Source of the DNA: Pseudomonadota bacterium
GTDB lineage: Bacteria; Pseudomonadota; Alphaproteobacteria; Rhizobiales; Rhizobiaceae
Assembly: GCA_023435335.1 (NCBI GenBank)
Contig: JAEYRU010000038.1
Span: 1 to 36,080, forward strand
Reading direction: 5' to 3'
Length of the DNA: 36,080 bases
Shown here piece by piece: positions 15,580-24,234 of the stretch. The notes beneath the pieces are model-generated. The model was not told the origin of the DNA. It saw only the letters and a program-made list of their open reading frames with translations, and did not search any database. Both the position numbers and the translations under genes were made by a program. Each line of letters opens with the position of its first letter. Positions within the stretch are counted from its first letter, which is position 1.

Positions 15580-16896
15580 ATGGCCGATCTCTTCGCGCGG
15601 GACGAGCCTGCACGGCCGGAGCCGGGCCGCCCGCTGGCTGACCGCCTGCGGCCCGCCACGCTCGCCGAGGTGGTCGGGCAAGAGCACTTGACCGGCCCCG
15701 ACGGCGTACTGACACGCATGATCGGTTCCGGCTCGCTCGGCTCGATGATCTTCTGGGGACCTCCGGGCACCGGCAAGACCACGGTCGCGCGCCTGCTGGC
15801 CGGCGACACGGGCCTCGCTTTCGAGCAGATATCGGCCATCTTCTCCGGCGTCGCCGACCTGAAGAAGGTGTTCGAAGCGGCCCGCCTGCGTCGATCCCAG
15901 GGTCGCCAGACGCTGCTCTTCGTGGACGAGATCCATCGCTTCAACCGCGCCCAGCAGGACAGCTTCCTGCCGGTGATGGAGGATGGCACCGTCATCCTCG
16001 TCGGCGCGACGACCGAGAATCCATCGTTCGAGCTCAACGCCGCTCTCCTGTCGCGCGCGCGCGTCCTCACCTTCCATTCGCTCGGTCCCGAGAGCATCGA
16101 GAAGCTGCTGGCCCGCGCCGAGGAGCGGGAGGGCAGGGCGCTCCCGCTGGACGATGAGGCGCGGGCGGTCTTGGTGCGCATGGCCGATGGCGACGGGCGC
16201 GCTGCCCTCACGCTCTCCGAGGAGATATGGCGCGCAGCCAAGCCCGGCGAAACCTTCGGAGCGGACGACCTGCAGCGCATCGTGCAGCGCCGCGCTCCGA
16301 TCTACGACAAGGGCCAGGACGGCCACTACAACCTGATCTCGGCGCTGCACAAGGCGGTGCGCGGCTCCGATCCGGATGCCGCCCTCTACTACCTTGCCCG
16401 CATGCTCGATGCCGGCGAGGACCCGCTCTATCTCGGCCGCCGCATGGTGCGCATGGCCTCCGAGGACATCGGCATGGCCGACCCGCAGGCTCTGGTGATC
16501 GCCAGTGCGGCCAAGGACGCCTATGACTATCTGGGCTCGCCCGAGGGCGAACTGGCGCTGGCGCAGGCCTGCGTCTATCTCGCCACCGCGCCGAAATCGA
16601 ACGCGCTCTACACCGCCTACAAGGCCGCTTTCCGGGCGGCCAAGGAACATGGCTCGCTGCTGCCGCCCAAGCATATCCTCAACGCCCCGACGAAGCTGAT
16701 GAAGGAGGAGGGCTACGCTTCCGGCTACCAGTACGACCACGACATGCCGGACGCCTTCTCCGGCCAGGACTATTTTCCGGAAGCCATGGGCCGGCAGAAA
16801 TACTATGATCCGCCAGACCGCGGCTTCGAGCGCGAGATCAGGAAGCGGCTGGAATACTGGGCGAAGCTGAGGCGGGAGCGGCAGGGGGGACAATGA
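15580..16896 (+). CDS. rarA: replication-associated recombination protein RarA (MgsA) ATPase
   Basis: 438-residue AAA+ ATPase of the RarA/Mgs1/WRNIP1 family, which acts at stalled replication forks and resembles clamp loader subunits. Walker A GPPGTGKT is at residues 60-67 and Walker B LLFVDEIHR at about 112-120; GATTENPSFELN gives sensor 1 and LLSRARV the arginine finger region. The C-terminal tetramerisation region includes DPLYLGRRMVRMASEDIGMADP. The ATG begins one base after the protease stop, so the two are probably co-translated. The stop overlaps the next start. Confidence 0.95.
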   Translation: MADLFARDEPARPEPGRPLADRLRPATLAEVVGQEHLTGPDGVLTRMIGSGSLGSMIFWGPPGTGKTTVARLLAGDTGLAFEQISAIFSGVADLKKVFEAARLRRSQGRQTLLFVDEIHRFNRAQQDSFLPVMEDGTVILVGATTENPSFELNAALLSRARVLTFHSLGPESIEKLLARAEEREGRALPLDDEARAVLVRMADGDGRAALTLSEEIWRAAKPGETFGADDLQRIVQRRAPIYDKGQDGHYNLISALHKAVRGSDPDAALYYLARMLDAGEDPLYLGRRMVRMASEDIGMADPQALVIASAAKDAYDYLGSPEGELALAQACVYLATAPKSNALYTAYKAAFRAAKEHGSLLPPKHILNAPTKLMKEEGYASGYQYDHDMPDAFSGQDYFPEAMGRQKYYDPPDRGFEREIRKRLEYWAKLRRERQGGQ

Positions 16897-17594
16897 TGGT
16901 TGGCCTTCGCAGGCAGGGCCTTTTGGTCGCCGCGCTCGTCGGCTTGTTCTGCCTTCCGGCACGGGCGGAGATGGTCGAGGTCGCGCCCGGCGTGTCCGTC
17001 ACGAAGAAGACCTACCGGGTTCAGCTTAACGAGGCGCCCTTCTTCAACTTCACTGCCAAGAACAGCGAGCAGAAGAGATTCGACGATGAATTCGTCGCCG
17101 GCGTATTGGGGGTGGTTCCTGACCGGGCTAAGGCCGCGCGCAGCGCCAGCAACCGCGGGTGGGACTACATCCAGCAGGGCGATTTCGTCACCGCCGCGAA
17201 ACGCTTCAATCAGGCCTATCTGCTCGACCCGATGGACAGTGCTCTGTATCACGGTTTCGCTGTGGTCGTTTTCGAGCGCTTTCGCGACATCGCCTACGCC
17301 GAGGAATTGTTCCAGGCCGCGGCTAAGGCAAACTCGCCGTTTTCCACGTTGAGCGCGGACCATGGGCGCATCCTGCTGATCGCCGGCCGTCCTGCCGATG
17401 CAATGCCGTTGTTGGAAAAAGGTATGCTGGCAAACCCGAAGTGGGCCACCCCGCGGGTCAACCTGGCTTGGGCCAAGCTCATGACCGGGAGCAGCGAAGC
17501 AGCATGCAAATTGATCGCGGGGATTGCCGCGGACGACATGACGGCGGACCAGAACGACATCGCCCTGATCCGTACGCGCGCGAAATGCAACTGA
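16893..17594 (+). CDS. secreted tetratricopeptide-repeat protein
   Basis: 233-residue protein of unknown role. Residues 1-26 form a signal peptide ending PARA, so it is probably periplasmic. From about residue 85 onward TPR-like helices are visible: SNRGWDYIQQGDFVTAAKRF with AYLLDP, then AEELFQAAAKANSPF, then RPADAMPLLEKGMLANP with LAWAKLMTG. Two cysteines near the C-terminus could form a disulfide. Its ATG overlaps the rarA stop (ATGA); a second ATG at 16896 is equally possible. The TPR call is firm; a binding partner is unknown. Confidence 0.8.
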   Translation: MMVGLRRQGLLVAALVGLFCLPARAEMVEVAPGVSVTKKTYRVQLNEAPFFNFTAKNSEQKRFDDEFVAGVLGVVPDRAKAARSASNRGWDYIQQGDFVTAAKRFNQAYLLDPMDSALYHGFAVVVFERFRDIAYAEELFQAAAKANSPFSTLSADHGRILLIAGRPADAMPLLEKGMLANPKWATPRVNLAWAKLMTGSSEAACKLIAGIAADDMTADQNDIALIRTRAKCN

Positions 17595-17623
17595 GTCATG
17601 CGCGCTCGCTCCGAGGAAATTCG

Positions 17624-17998
17624 ATGTACCATTTCCTGATCGTCGCGGCCGGCGGCGCGCTGGGCGCAGGCCTGCGCCATCTGATCAACATGGCCGTAGT
17701 CCGTTTCGCGCTCTCGTTCCCCTGGGGTACGCTCGCCGTCAACGTCGTGGGCTCGCTGGCCATGGGCATCTTCATCGAACTGCTTGCGCGTCGCCTCGGC
17801 GCGTCCGCCGAACTCAGGTTGTTCGTCGCCACCGGCATCCTCGGCGGCTTCACCACCTTCTCCGCCTTTTCGCTGGACGTCGCCGTCCTCTGGGAGCGCG
17901 GGGCGCCCGGACTTGCAGCCGCCTATGTCGTCGCGAGCGTCGTCGGCGCGATCCTTGCCCTTTTCGCCGGCCTATGGCTCGCCAGAAGCCTTGCCTGA
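17624..17998 (+). CDS. crcB: fluoride ion channel CrcB/Fluc
   Basis: 124-residue inner-membrane protein with four hydrophobic segments. Fluc proteins work as antiparallel dimers that export fluoride. The family motifs GALGAGLRHLIN (usually GGxxGAxxRy), FPWGTLAVNVVGSLAMG and GGFTTFSAFSLD are all present, including the Asn and the Phe/Thr/Ser residues of the pore. No fluoride riboswitch was recognised upstream; the 29-base gap after the TPR gene is too short for one. Start chosen for CGAGGAA six bases upstream. Confidence 0.94.
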   Translation: MYHFLIVAAGGALGAGLRHLINMAVVRFALSFPWGTLAVNVVGSLAMGIFIELLARRLGASAELRLFVATGILGGFTTFSAFSLDVAVLWERGAPGLAAAYVVASVVGAILALFAGLWLARSLA

Positions 17999-18030
17999 TG
18001 TTATTGGCCCCGCCAGAAGCGGGATTGGAT

Positions 18031-19023
18031 ATGGCAGGCGTTGAACAGATCAAGGTAGGCGACGACGAGGCGGGCATGCGGCTCGACCGCTGGTTCAAGT
18101 CGCATTATCCCGGGCTCGGTTTCGGCCACCTGCAGAAGCTGCTGCGCTCCGGCCAGGTCCGCGTCGACGGTGGGCGCGTGAAGGCCGACACCCGCGTCGA
18201 GCCGGGCCAGATCGTCCGAATTCCGCCGCTCGAGGTCGACCGCAAGGACGGCGCGCCCCTGACGGCGCGCACCATGCGCGGCCAGGACGACGCCGACCTG
18301 CTGGCGCGCATGCTGCTCTACGAAGACGACAAGGTATTCGTCTTCGACAAGCCGGCGGGTCTGGCCGTGCAGGGCGGCTCCGGCGTCACCCGCAGCGTGG
18401 ACGCCATGCTGGAAGCCTGGCGCAACAGGAAGGGCGAGAAGCCGCGCCTTGTCCATCGGCTCGACCGCGACACGTCCGGCGTGCTCGTCGTGGCGCGCAC
18501 CCGGCTGGCCGCCATGAAGCTCGCCGAGGCGTTTCGAGCCCGCGAGACCAAGAAGACCTACTGGGCACTGGTGAAGGGCGTTCCCCCCAGGAACGAGGAC
18601 AAGATCTCGTCCTGGCTGGTAAAGGAGCAGACGCCGGACGGCGACCGCATGCGCGTCGCCAGGCATGGCGAGAAGGGCGCCGATCATGCCGTCACCTATT
18701 ACCGCGTGGTCGAGAAGGCCGCACAGGCGCTGTCCTGGCTCGAAATGGAGCCCTATACCGGCCGCACCCATCAGCTGCGCGTGCACGCCGCGTCGATCGG
18801 CTGCCCGATCATCGGCGATCCCAAATATTTCGAGGCCGACCAGAACTGGGAATTTCCCGGAGGCATCCAGAACCGGCTGCATCTTCACGCCCGCCGCATC
18901 GTCATTCCGCATCCCGACCGCGGCGTGATCGACGTGACCGCACCGCTGCCGCCGCACATGCGGCAGAGCTGGAACCTGCTCGGTTTCGACGTGGCGGCCA
19001 CCGAAAGCGGGGAGGGGGCATGA
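18031..19023 (+). CDS. rluC: RluA/RluC-family 23S rRNA pseudouridine synthase
   Basis: 330-residue enzyme converting specific uridines in RNA to pseudouridine. An S4 RNA-binding domain occupies about residues 15-70 (MRLDRWFKSHYPGLGFGHLQ), and the catalytic motif HRLDRDTSG at 142-150 contains the Asp145 nucleophile. The later motif PYTGRTHQLRVHAASIG is also typical. RluC would modify 23S positions 955, 2504 and 2580 in E. coli numbering, but sequence alone does not separate RluC from RluD with certainty. An alternative start at 17998 overlaps the crcB stop (TGATG); 18031 matches the usual family N-terminus. Confidence 0.9.
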   Translation: MAGVEQIKVGDDEAGMRLDRWFKSHYPGLGFGHLQKLLRSGQVRVDGGRVKADTRVEPGQIVRIPPLEVDRKDGAPLTARTMRGQDDADLLARMLLYEDDKVFVFDKPAGLAVQGGSGVTRSVDAMLEAWRNRKGEKPRLVHRLDRDTSGVLVVARTRLAAMKLAEAFRARETKKTYWALVKGVPPRNEDKISSWLVKEQTPDGDRMRVARHGEKGADHAVTYYRVVEKAAQALSWLEMEPYTGRTHQLRVHAASIGCPIIGDPKYFEADQNWEFPGGIQNRLHLHARRIVIPHPDRGVIDVTAPLPPHMRQSWNLLGFDVAATESGEGA

Positions 19024-19937
19024 CCGCCGCGACGCAGTTCGACCGGCGCGACGCCATCGACGCGTTTGCGGTCGGAACGATGGTCCTTCTCACCTTCTCC
19101 TGGGGTCTGAACCAGGTGCTGATCAAGGTCGCCAACACGGGCTACAACCCCGTGTTCCTGACCTTCGGGCGCTCGGCGCTCGCGGCGCTCCTGGTCTACG
19201 CATGGTGCCGCTGGCGCGGCATCCGAATCTTCGAGAAGGACGGCACGCTCGGCGCCGGCATTCTCGCGGGCGTGCTGTTCGGCGCCGAGTTCGTGCTGAT
19301 CTTCTTCGGTCTCGACTACACCACCGCCGCCCGCGGCGCGCTGATGATCAACACCATGCCGTTTTGGGTCCTGATCGGGGCGCATTTCTGGCTGGGCGAG
19401 CGCGTCACGCCGACGCGGCTGGCGGGGCTGGTGCTCGCCTTCGCGGGTGTGGCGCTGGTATTTTCCGACCGCCTGAGCCTGCCGGACGCGCGGGCCCTCT
19501 GGGGCGATCTGATGCTGCTTGGGGCGGGCGTCCTGTGGGCGGCCACCACCATCGTCATCAAGGGCTCGCGCCTTTCCACCGCAACTGCCGAGAAGACCCT
19601 GCTTTACCAACTGGCGGTCTCGGCGGTCTTCGCGTTCCCGCTCATTCCCCTCGCGGGTCCCGTGCTGCGCGAGGTCTCGGCGCTGGCCACGGCTTCCTTC
19701 CTCGTCCAGGCGGTCTACATCGTCGCCTTCACCTACGTGGTATGGTTCTGGCTGATGCGGCGCTATCCCGCCTCCGGGCTGTCGAGCTTCGCCTTCCTCA
19801 GCCCAGCCTTCGGCGTTCTCTGCGGCGCGGTGCTGCTGGGCGAGCCGTTATCCTGGCGCATTTTCGGGGCATTGTTGCTGATCGCCGTCGGGCTGGTCGT
19901 GGTCAACCGGCCGGCCCGCCGCACTCTCCCCGGATAG
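19020..19937 (+). CDS. EamA/DMT-family transporter
   Basis: 305-residue integral membrane protein with about ten hydrophobic segments in two EamA repeats (about residues 20-150 and 160-300). Motifs such as FSWGLNQVLIK and the pairs of short loops between helices fit the drug/metabolite transporter superfamily. Substrate cannot be inferred. The start overlaps the pseudouridine synthase stop by four bases (ATGA), and the next gene begins five bases after its stop. Confidence 0.9.
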   Translation: MTAATQFDRRDAIDAFAVGTMVLLTFSWGLNQVLIKVANTGYNPVFLTFGRSALAALLVYAWCRWRGIRIFEKDGTLGAGILAGVLFGAEFVLIFFGLDYTTAARGALMINTMPFWVLIGAHFWLGERVTPTRLAGLVLAFAGVALVFSDRLSLPDARALWGDLMLLGAGVLWAATTIVIKGSRLSTATAEKTLLYQLAVSAVFAFPLIPLAGPVLREVSALATASFLVQAVYIVAFTYVVWFWLMRRYPASGLSSFAFLSPAFGVLCGAVLLGEPLSWRIFGALLLIAVGLVVVNRPARRTLPG

Positions 19938-19942
19938 AACCC

Positions 19943-20731
19943 ATGCGTGAAACTCTCAACGATATCGAAGCTGGCGCGTCGCAGGCCGATCCTGTCAGGC
20001 GAACGCAGGCGCAGCTTCGCCAGCCGCTGCCGCGCCGCTTCTACGAGCGCGCCGCCGTGGCAGAGGCAGAGGGCGGGTCCGTCGTCGAACTTGACGGCAA
20101 GCCGGCGCTGACGCCTGGTCGTAATCGGCTCGTGCTGCCCACCCCCGCCGCCGCCGAACTGGTCGCGGCGGAGTTCTCCGCGCAGGCCGAGACGATCGAC
20201 CCCATGACCATGCTGGTGACGCGACTGGTCAACACCGCCATCGACGGCGTCGCCAGCGACCCGCAGGCGGTGCTGGAGGACATCCTGCGCTTCGCTTCCT
20301 CCGACCTGCTTTGCTACCGCGCCGGCAGCCCGCGTGAACTGGTCGATCGCCAGTGCGCGACATGGGATCCGGTGCTCGACTGGGTACGCGAGAAGCTGGG
20401 CGTTCACTTCGTCCTGTCCGAAGGGGTCATGCATGTCGAGCAACCGCGCGAGACCATCGCCGCCCTGGGGGTTCACCTGCGCCCGCGCACCGAGCCGTTC
20501 CGGCTCGCTTGCCTGCATGTCATGACCACGCTGATGGGGTCGGCGCTGCTGGCGCTTGCCGTCGAGGACGGGGCGCTTTCGCCCGACGAGGCCTGGTCGG
20601 CGGCTCATCTCGACGAGGACTGGAACATCCAGCAGTGGGGTGAGGATGCCGAGGCCGCCGCCCGCCGCGCGGCGCGGCAGCGCGAGATGATGGCCGCCGC
20701 CGGCCTGCTGACGGCGCTCGGCCCGGCCTGA
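19943..20731 (+). CDS. ATP12-family F1-ATPase assembly chaperone
   Basis: 262-residue protein of the ATP12 family, the chaperone for the F1 alpha subunit first known from mitochondria and shared by alphaproteobacteria. The pattern LPRRFYERAAV, VELDGKPALTPGRNRLVLPT and the block DPMTMLVTRLVNTAIDGV are characteristic, as is the C-terminal WNIQQWGEDAEA. The frame is open far upstream in the transporter gene, but the ATG at 19943 gives the family start. ATP synthase genes are not in the window. Confidence 0.93.
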   Translation: MRETLNDIEAGASQADPVRRTQAQLRQPLPRRFYERAAVAEAEGGSVVELDGKPALTPGRNRLVLPTPAAAELVAAEFSAQAETIDPMTMLVTRLVNTAIDGVASDPQAVLEDILRFASSDLLCYRAGSPRELVDRQCATWDPVLDWVREKLGVHFVLSEGVMHVEQPRETIAALGVHLRPRTEPFRLACLHVMTTLMGSALLALAVEDGALSPDEAWSAAHLDEDWNIQQWGEDAEAAARRAARQREMMAAAGLLTALGPA

Positions 20732-20877
20732 GCCGCCACCCAGGGAGCGCCCGCGTTCGCCGACAGTGTCCGGCGCGGTCTCGCTTGCAAAGCGCGGCCA
20801 CGGCGATACAAGGAAATGGACCGTGGAGCGGCCGATGCCGGACGCGCCGAACGTCATCGCAAACCGCAGAGCCGCGC

Positions 20878-21594
20878 ATGACCAATCAACGCCGTATCGT
20901 TCGCCGCGAACCTTCGAGCAGTCCGCGTTTTTCCTGGTCGGCGCTGCGCCCGGCGGAACTACTCGAGACCTTTCGGGCCTATTTCGGGCTGGGCAACGCG
21001 GCCAGGATGGGCCCGATCGATACGCCCGAGGCGCTGGCCCAGTTCCTCGACACGCGCGCGGCCTTCATCGCGCAGACCTCGCTCTACGGATACCTGCGCA
21101 CCCGCATGGGGATGCGTTACCCCGAACTGTTCGCGGACGACGCCTTCGTCGAGGGCGTCAACATCGCCAAGTGGCAGATATGGCTTGATTGCCTGTCGGA
21201 CGTGTCGGTCTATGCGGGTTCGAGGATTGCCCAGCAGTTCCCGAGGGAGACACCGCGCGTCGCCGAAATGATGGGCGTCCTCATCGACGACATTCTGGCG
21301 CGCACGGGGCAGCCGCATGATGCCGGCAACGAGTTCCTGTCCCATAGCGAGAGCGTCCGCGACAGGATCGCGCGCACCGACTGGCTCGCGGTGGGCGACC
21401 TGGATGCGGCGTTCACGCGCAGCCCGGCGAGCGTGGTGCGCTGGGCTCCGGTAATGGACAATCTCAAGGCGCTGGACGAGGAGATCGTCCTCAACTCGGT
21501 GACCTTCCGCTGGCAGGAGGTGCGACGCGCCTTCACGCGCCATCTCGATGCCGGCGCGATTATCGCAAGGCTGCCTGAAGCGCCGGCGAACTAG
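20878..21594 (+). CDS. conserved-looking protein of unknown function
   Basis: 238-residue protein, largely helical by composition, with no signal peptide or membrane segment. Recognisable stretches are TSLYGYLRTRMGMRYPELFADD, a run ending in GVLIDDILARTGQP, and RTDWLAVGDLDAAFTRSP. I do not recognise a family. The start ATG at 20878 overlaps the stop of a possible 21-codon ORF (20816-20881). Codon use matches the neighbours, so it is native. It follows the ATP12 gene after 146 bases. Confidence 0.8.
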   Translation: MTNQRRIVRREPSSSPRFSWSALRPAELLETFRAYFGLGNAARMGPIDTPEALAQFLDTRAAFIAQTSLYGYLRTRMGMRYPELFADDAFVEGVNIAKWQIWLDCLSDVSVYAGSRIAQQFPRETPRVAEMMGVLIDDILARTGQPHDAGNEFLSHSESVRDRIARTDWLAVGDLDAAFTRSPASVVRWAPVMDNLKALDEEIVLNSVTFRWQEVRRAFTRHLDAGAIIARLPEAPAN

Positions 21595-21610
21595 CCGATC
21601 CGCTTCCGCC

Positions 21611-21967
21611 CTAGTTCGTCAGCTGGGTGCCGATATAGTAGATCGCCCTGGCGATCTCGCCCTCAAGCGGGAACGACAGCATGCCCATGACCGAATAGCC
21701 GAGCAGCCAGGGCATCAGGTAGAAGCGGAACATGAAGAAGAACCACGCCACGTAAAGCGGCACCATGGCCGGGATGAGGAATCCGGGCGTGATGGGAGCG
21801 AATACCTTCAGGACCGGATCGGTGAGCCGGATGAAGATCCGGCTGAAGAAGAAGCGGCTCTCCTCGGGCAGGAATATGCGCATGCCGAACCGCCCGATCA
21901 GCGTCCACATGACCATTCCCAGGACGTAGTCCAGGATAACGATCCAAAGCGGAAGTCCCTCGATCAT
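21611..21967 (-). CDS. small YggT-like inner-membrane protein
   Basis: 118-residue protein with about three hydrophobic segments. The middle part (FSRIFIRLTDPVLKVFAPITPGFLIP, in pieces) resembles the YggT family pattern of a DP-containing loop between helices. The start at 21967 is six bases after GGAG; the ATG at 21970 is also possible. It is convergent with the previous gene, with only 16 bases between the stops, and has its own likely promoter upstream. The YggT assignment is tentative. Confidence 0.7.
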   Translation of the reverse strand: MIEGLPLWIVILDYVLGMVMWTLIGRFGMRIFLPEESRFFFSRIFIRLTDPVLKVFAPITPGFLIPAMVPLYVAWFFFMFRFYLMPWLLGYSVMGMLSFPLEGEIARAIYYIGTQLTN

Positions 21968-22011
21968 CATTCGCTCCGTTGGCGGCTCCACTGCGGAGCG
22001 TGCTGTGCTTC

Positions 22012-22039
22012 TCTATAGAAGACGTGCCCAACCCGACAA
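22012..22039 (-). promoter_or_regulatory. promoter of the YggT-like gene
   Basis: On the minus strand TTGTCG (22039-22034) and TATAGA (22017-22012) are separated by 16 bases. It lies between the symporter terminator and the YggT-like gene, where a promoter is needed. Prediction from hexamers only. Confidence 0.5.
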
Positions 22040-22041
22040 GG

Positions 22042-22072
22042 AAAAAGCCGGGACGAGTTGCCTCGCCCCGGC
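22042..22072 (-). terminator. intrinsic terminator after the symporter gene
   Basis: On the minus strand an 11-pair stem (GCCGGGGCGAG with CTCGTCCCGGC, one G-T pair) closes a GCAA tetraloop and is followed by TTTTT. It lies about 40 bases after the symporter stop. Confidence 0.88.
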
Positions 22073-22113
22073 CTTTGTTTCTGCGTCCGCTCGATAGCGG
22101 GCGCGGGAGGCCG

Positions 22114-23955
22114 CTAGTGCGCGGCGCCCAGGACCGTGTCGCCCCGCGGAATGCGGAGGTTGTCGATCATGTTCTGGGTCTCCTCGTCCGGAGCCGGGAA
22201 CATGAGGGTGACGACGACCATCGAGATTGCGCTCGCCGCGAGTCCGACAATGCCGAAGCGCAGGTCGTTCAGGCCGAACCACGGGGCCGAGATGCCGTAC
22301 CAGGCATCGGGGTTACGCACGGCCAGCAGGTACCACCAGCCGACGCCCAGGCCGACCAGCATGCCGGCAAGTGCGCCCTGCCGGTTGGCCCGCTTCCACC
22401 ACACGCCCAGCACCAGCGGTACGAACAGGCCCGACATCGCGAAGCAGAAGGCCCAGGCCACTGCGCCGAGAATGCCGGTCAGCTTCAAGCTGGCCACGAG
22501 TGCGCCGGCTGCGCCGATGACGAGCAGCATTGCACGCGCGGTAAGGAGGCGCCTGGAGGTCTCCGCCTTCGGGTCGATGATCTTGTAGTACAGGTCATGC
22601 GACAGGGCGTTCGCCATGGCGAGCAGCAGGCCATCGGCGGTGGACATGGCGGCAGCCATGCCGCCAGCGGCGACCAGACCGGAGATCACGTAAGGCAGAC
22701 CGGCGATTTCCGGCGTTGCCAGCACGATGATGTCGGGGTTCAGGAAGAACTCGTTGATCTGGAGTAGTCCATCGCCATTCTGATCGACGACTGCCAGCAG
22801 CCCGATCGCGCTCCACTTCTGGATCCACTCCAGAGCCAGGACGGATTCGATCGAGTCGCCGATGATCGAGGTTCCCAGTTCGGGATCGATCATCTGCAGC
22901 TTGCTGAACGTGGCCAGAGCAGGGGCCGAGAAGTACAGCAGGAAGATGAAGAACAGCGACCAGGCCACCGAGTTGCGCGCCGCACGCACGGTCGGCGTGG
23001 TGAAGTAGCGCATCAGGATGTGCGGCAGCGAAGCCGTGCCGATCATCATGCAGGCGACCAGGGTGACGAACTGCCATGCGGCAAGCGCGCCTTCCGCCGG
23101 GGTTGCATGAAGCGTGGTGAGAGCGGACAGCCCCGGAACCGCCTCGAGCGGCCGGGTACCGACGCCGATGATGGGCTCGAGCTCCATGATGCGGCGAACC
23201 GCCGGACCATACTCGAACTGCGGGAAGATACCGAAGCCCTGGGCGTAGGACATCCAGAAGATCGGGATCAGGTAGGCCACGATGAGCACGATGTACTGCG
23301 CCACCTGGGTCCAGGTCACCGCACGCATGCCCCCCAGCATCGAGCAGACCAGGATGCCGGCGAGGCCGAACCACACGCCCACTTCGAAGGGAATGAGGAA
23401 GGCGCGCGCCGCGATCGTGCCGGTCGCGGTGATCTGCGCCGTCACGTAGGTGAAGGAGGCCACGACGAGCACCAGGACGGCGGCCGCGCGGGTTGCCTTG
23501 CCGCCGTAGCGCGTGCCGATGAAGTCAGGCACGGTGTAGCAGCCGAACTTTCTCAGGTACGGCGCCATGAGCGTGGCCACGAGGATGTAGCCGCCGGTCC
23601 AGCCCACGATGAAGGCCATGTAGGAATAGCCGGACATGAACACGCCGCCGGCCATGGCCACGAAGGACGCGCCCGACATCCAGTCGGCCGCGGTCGCCAT
23701 GCCGTTGAACACCGGGGGCACGCTGCGCCCGGCCACGTAGTAGGCCTCGACGGCCATCGTGCGGGAGAGGATGCCGATGAACGCATAGATGGCGATCGTG
23801 AAGGCCACGAACAGGATGCCGATCACGTCGGCACCCATGCCCATCTGCTCGAACACTGCCATCAATGCGAAAAAGGCGAGGAACCCGCCGGTGTAGAGGC
23901 CGTAGATCTTCGGCAAATTGTCGATGAAGGACTTGCCTTCCCACTGCATTTTCAT
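22114..23955 (-). CDS. sodium:solute symporter, VC_2705/ActP-like large subunit
   Basis: 613-residue inner-membrane transporter of the solute:sodium symporter superfamily, with about 13 hydrophobic segments. Motifs include YYVAGRSVPPVFNGMATAADWMS near the N-terminus (typical of acetate/short-chain carboxylate members) and GGMAAAMSTADGLLLAMANALSHDLYY. It is preceded by a DUF4212 gene, the arrangement of VC_2705-type two-part symporters. Residues 391-402 form an exact EF-hand-like loop between hydrophobic segments. The substrate is unknown; acetate-like carboxylates are a guess from family resemblance. Confidence 0.9.
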   Translation of the reverse strand: MKMQWEGKSFIDNLPKIYGLYTGGFLAFFALMAVFEQMGMGADVIGILFVAFTIAIYAFIGILSRTMAVEAYYVAGRSVPPVFNGMATAADWMSGASFVAMAGGVFMSGYSYMAFIVGWTGGYILVATLMAPYLRKFGCYTVPDFIGTRYGGKATRAAAVLVLVVASFTYVTAQITATGTIAARAFLIPFEVGVWFGLAGILVCSMLGGMRAVTWTQVAQYIVLIVAYLIPIFWMSYAQGFGIFPQFEYGPAVRRIMELEPIIGVGTRPLEAVPGLSALTTLHATPAEGALAAWQFVTLVACMMIGTASLPHILMRYFTTPTVRAARNSVAWSLFFIFLLYFSAPALATFSKLQMIDPELGTSIIGDSIESVLALEWIQKWSAIGLLAVVDQNGDGLLQINEFFLNPDIIVLATPEIAGLPYVISGLVAAGGMAAAMSTADGLLLAMANALSHDLYYKIIDPKAETSRRLLTARAMLLVIGAAGALVASLKLTGILGAVAWAFCFAMSGLFVPLVLGVWWKRANRQGALAGMLVGLGVGWWYLLAVRNPDAWYGISAPWFGLNDLRFGIVGLAASAISMVVVTLMFPAPDEETQNMIDNLRIPRGDTVLGAAH

Positions 23956-23964
23956 GACAGCCCC

Positions 23965-24234
23965 CTATTCTTCTTCTTCATCGACGCCGAACTGCTTGTC
24001 GATCGCGTGCTGCTGGATGTTGAAGGTGAACAGCTGAACCACGAATACGATCAAGGAGCCCTGCGCGGCCATGTAGTAGCCGAGAGGCCATCCAAAGAAG
24101 TTGATGTTGTTGAGCGATGTCGCAAACCAGTGGACGACGAAGGAAAATATGAACCAGATCGTCAGGTGTACGAACATCAGGTTGCGCGTTCTGCGCCAGT
24201 GCTCTGTGCGGTCAGCGACAGACAGTTGCGTCAT
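23965..24234 (-). CDS. DUF4212 symporter small subunit
   Basis: 89-residue membrane protein with two hydrophobic segments (LMFVHLTIWFIFSFVVHW and LGYYMAAQGSLIVFVVQLF) and an acidic tail ending DEEEE. DUF4212 proteins are the small partner encoded directly upstream of VC_2705-type symporters, as here with a nine-base gap. The frame is open upstream, but MTQLSVADRTEHW at 24234 follows GGAGGGAGAA and matches the family length. Confidence 0.9.
   Translation of the reverse strand: MTQLSVADRTEHWRRTRNLMFVHLTIWFIFSFVVHWFATSLNNINFFGWPLGYYMAAQGSLIVFVVQLFTFNIQQHAIDKQFGVDEEEE

Noticed and set aside
13797..16280. 827-residue open frame on the minus strand
   Set aside because: It lies antisense to rplQ, the protease gene and rarA, all with clear families and motifs. 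Long antisense frames are expected in high-GC DNA, and its Arg/Ala/Pro-rich sequence shows no domain.
17595..17623. Fluoride riboswitch upstream of crcB
   Set aside because: The gap is 29 bases, too short for the aptamer, and no pseudoknot-like pairing is visible.
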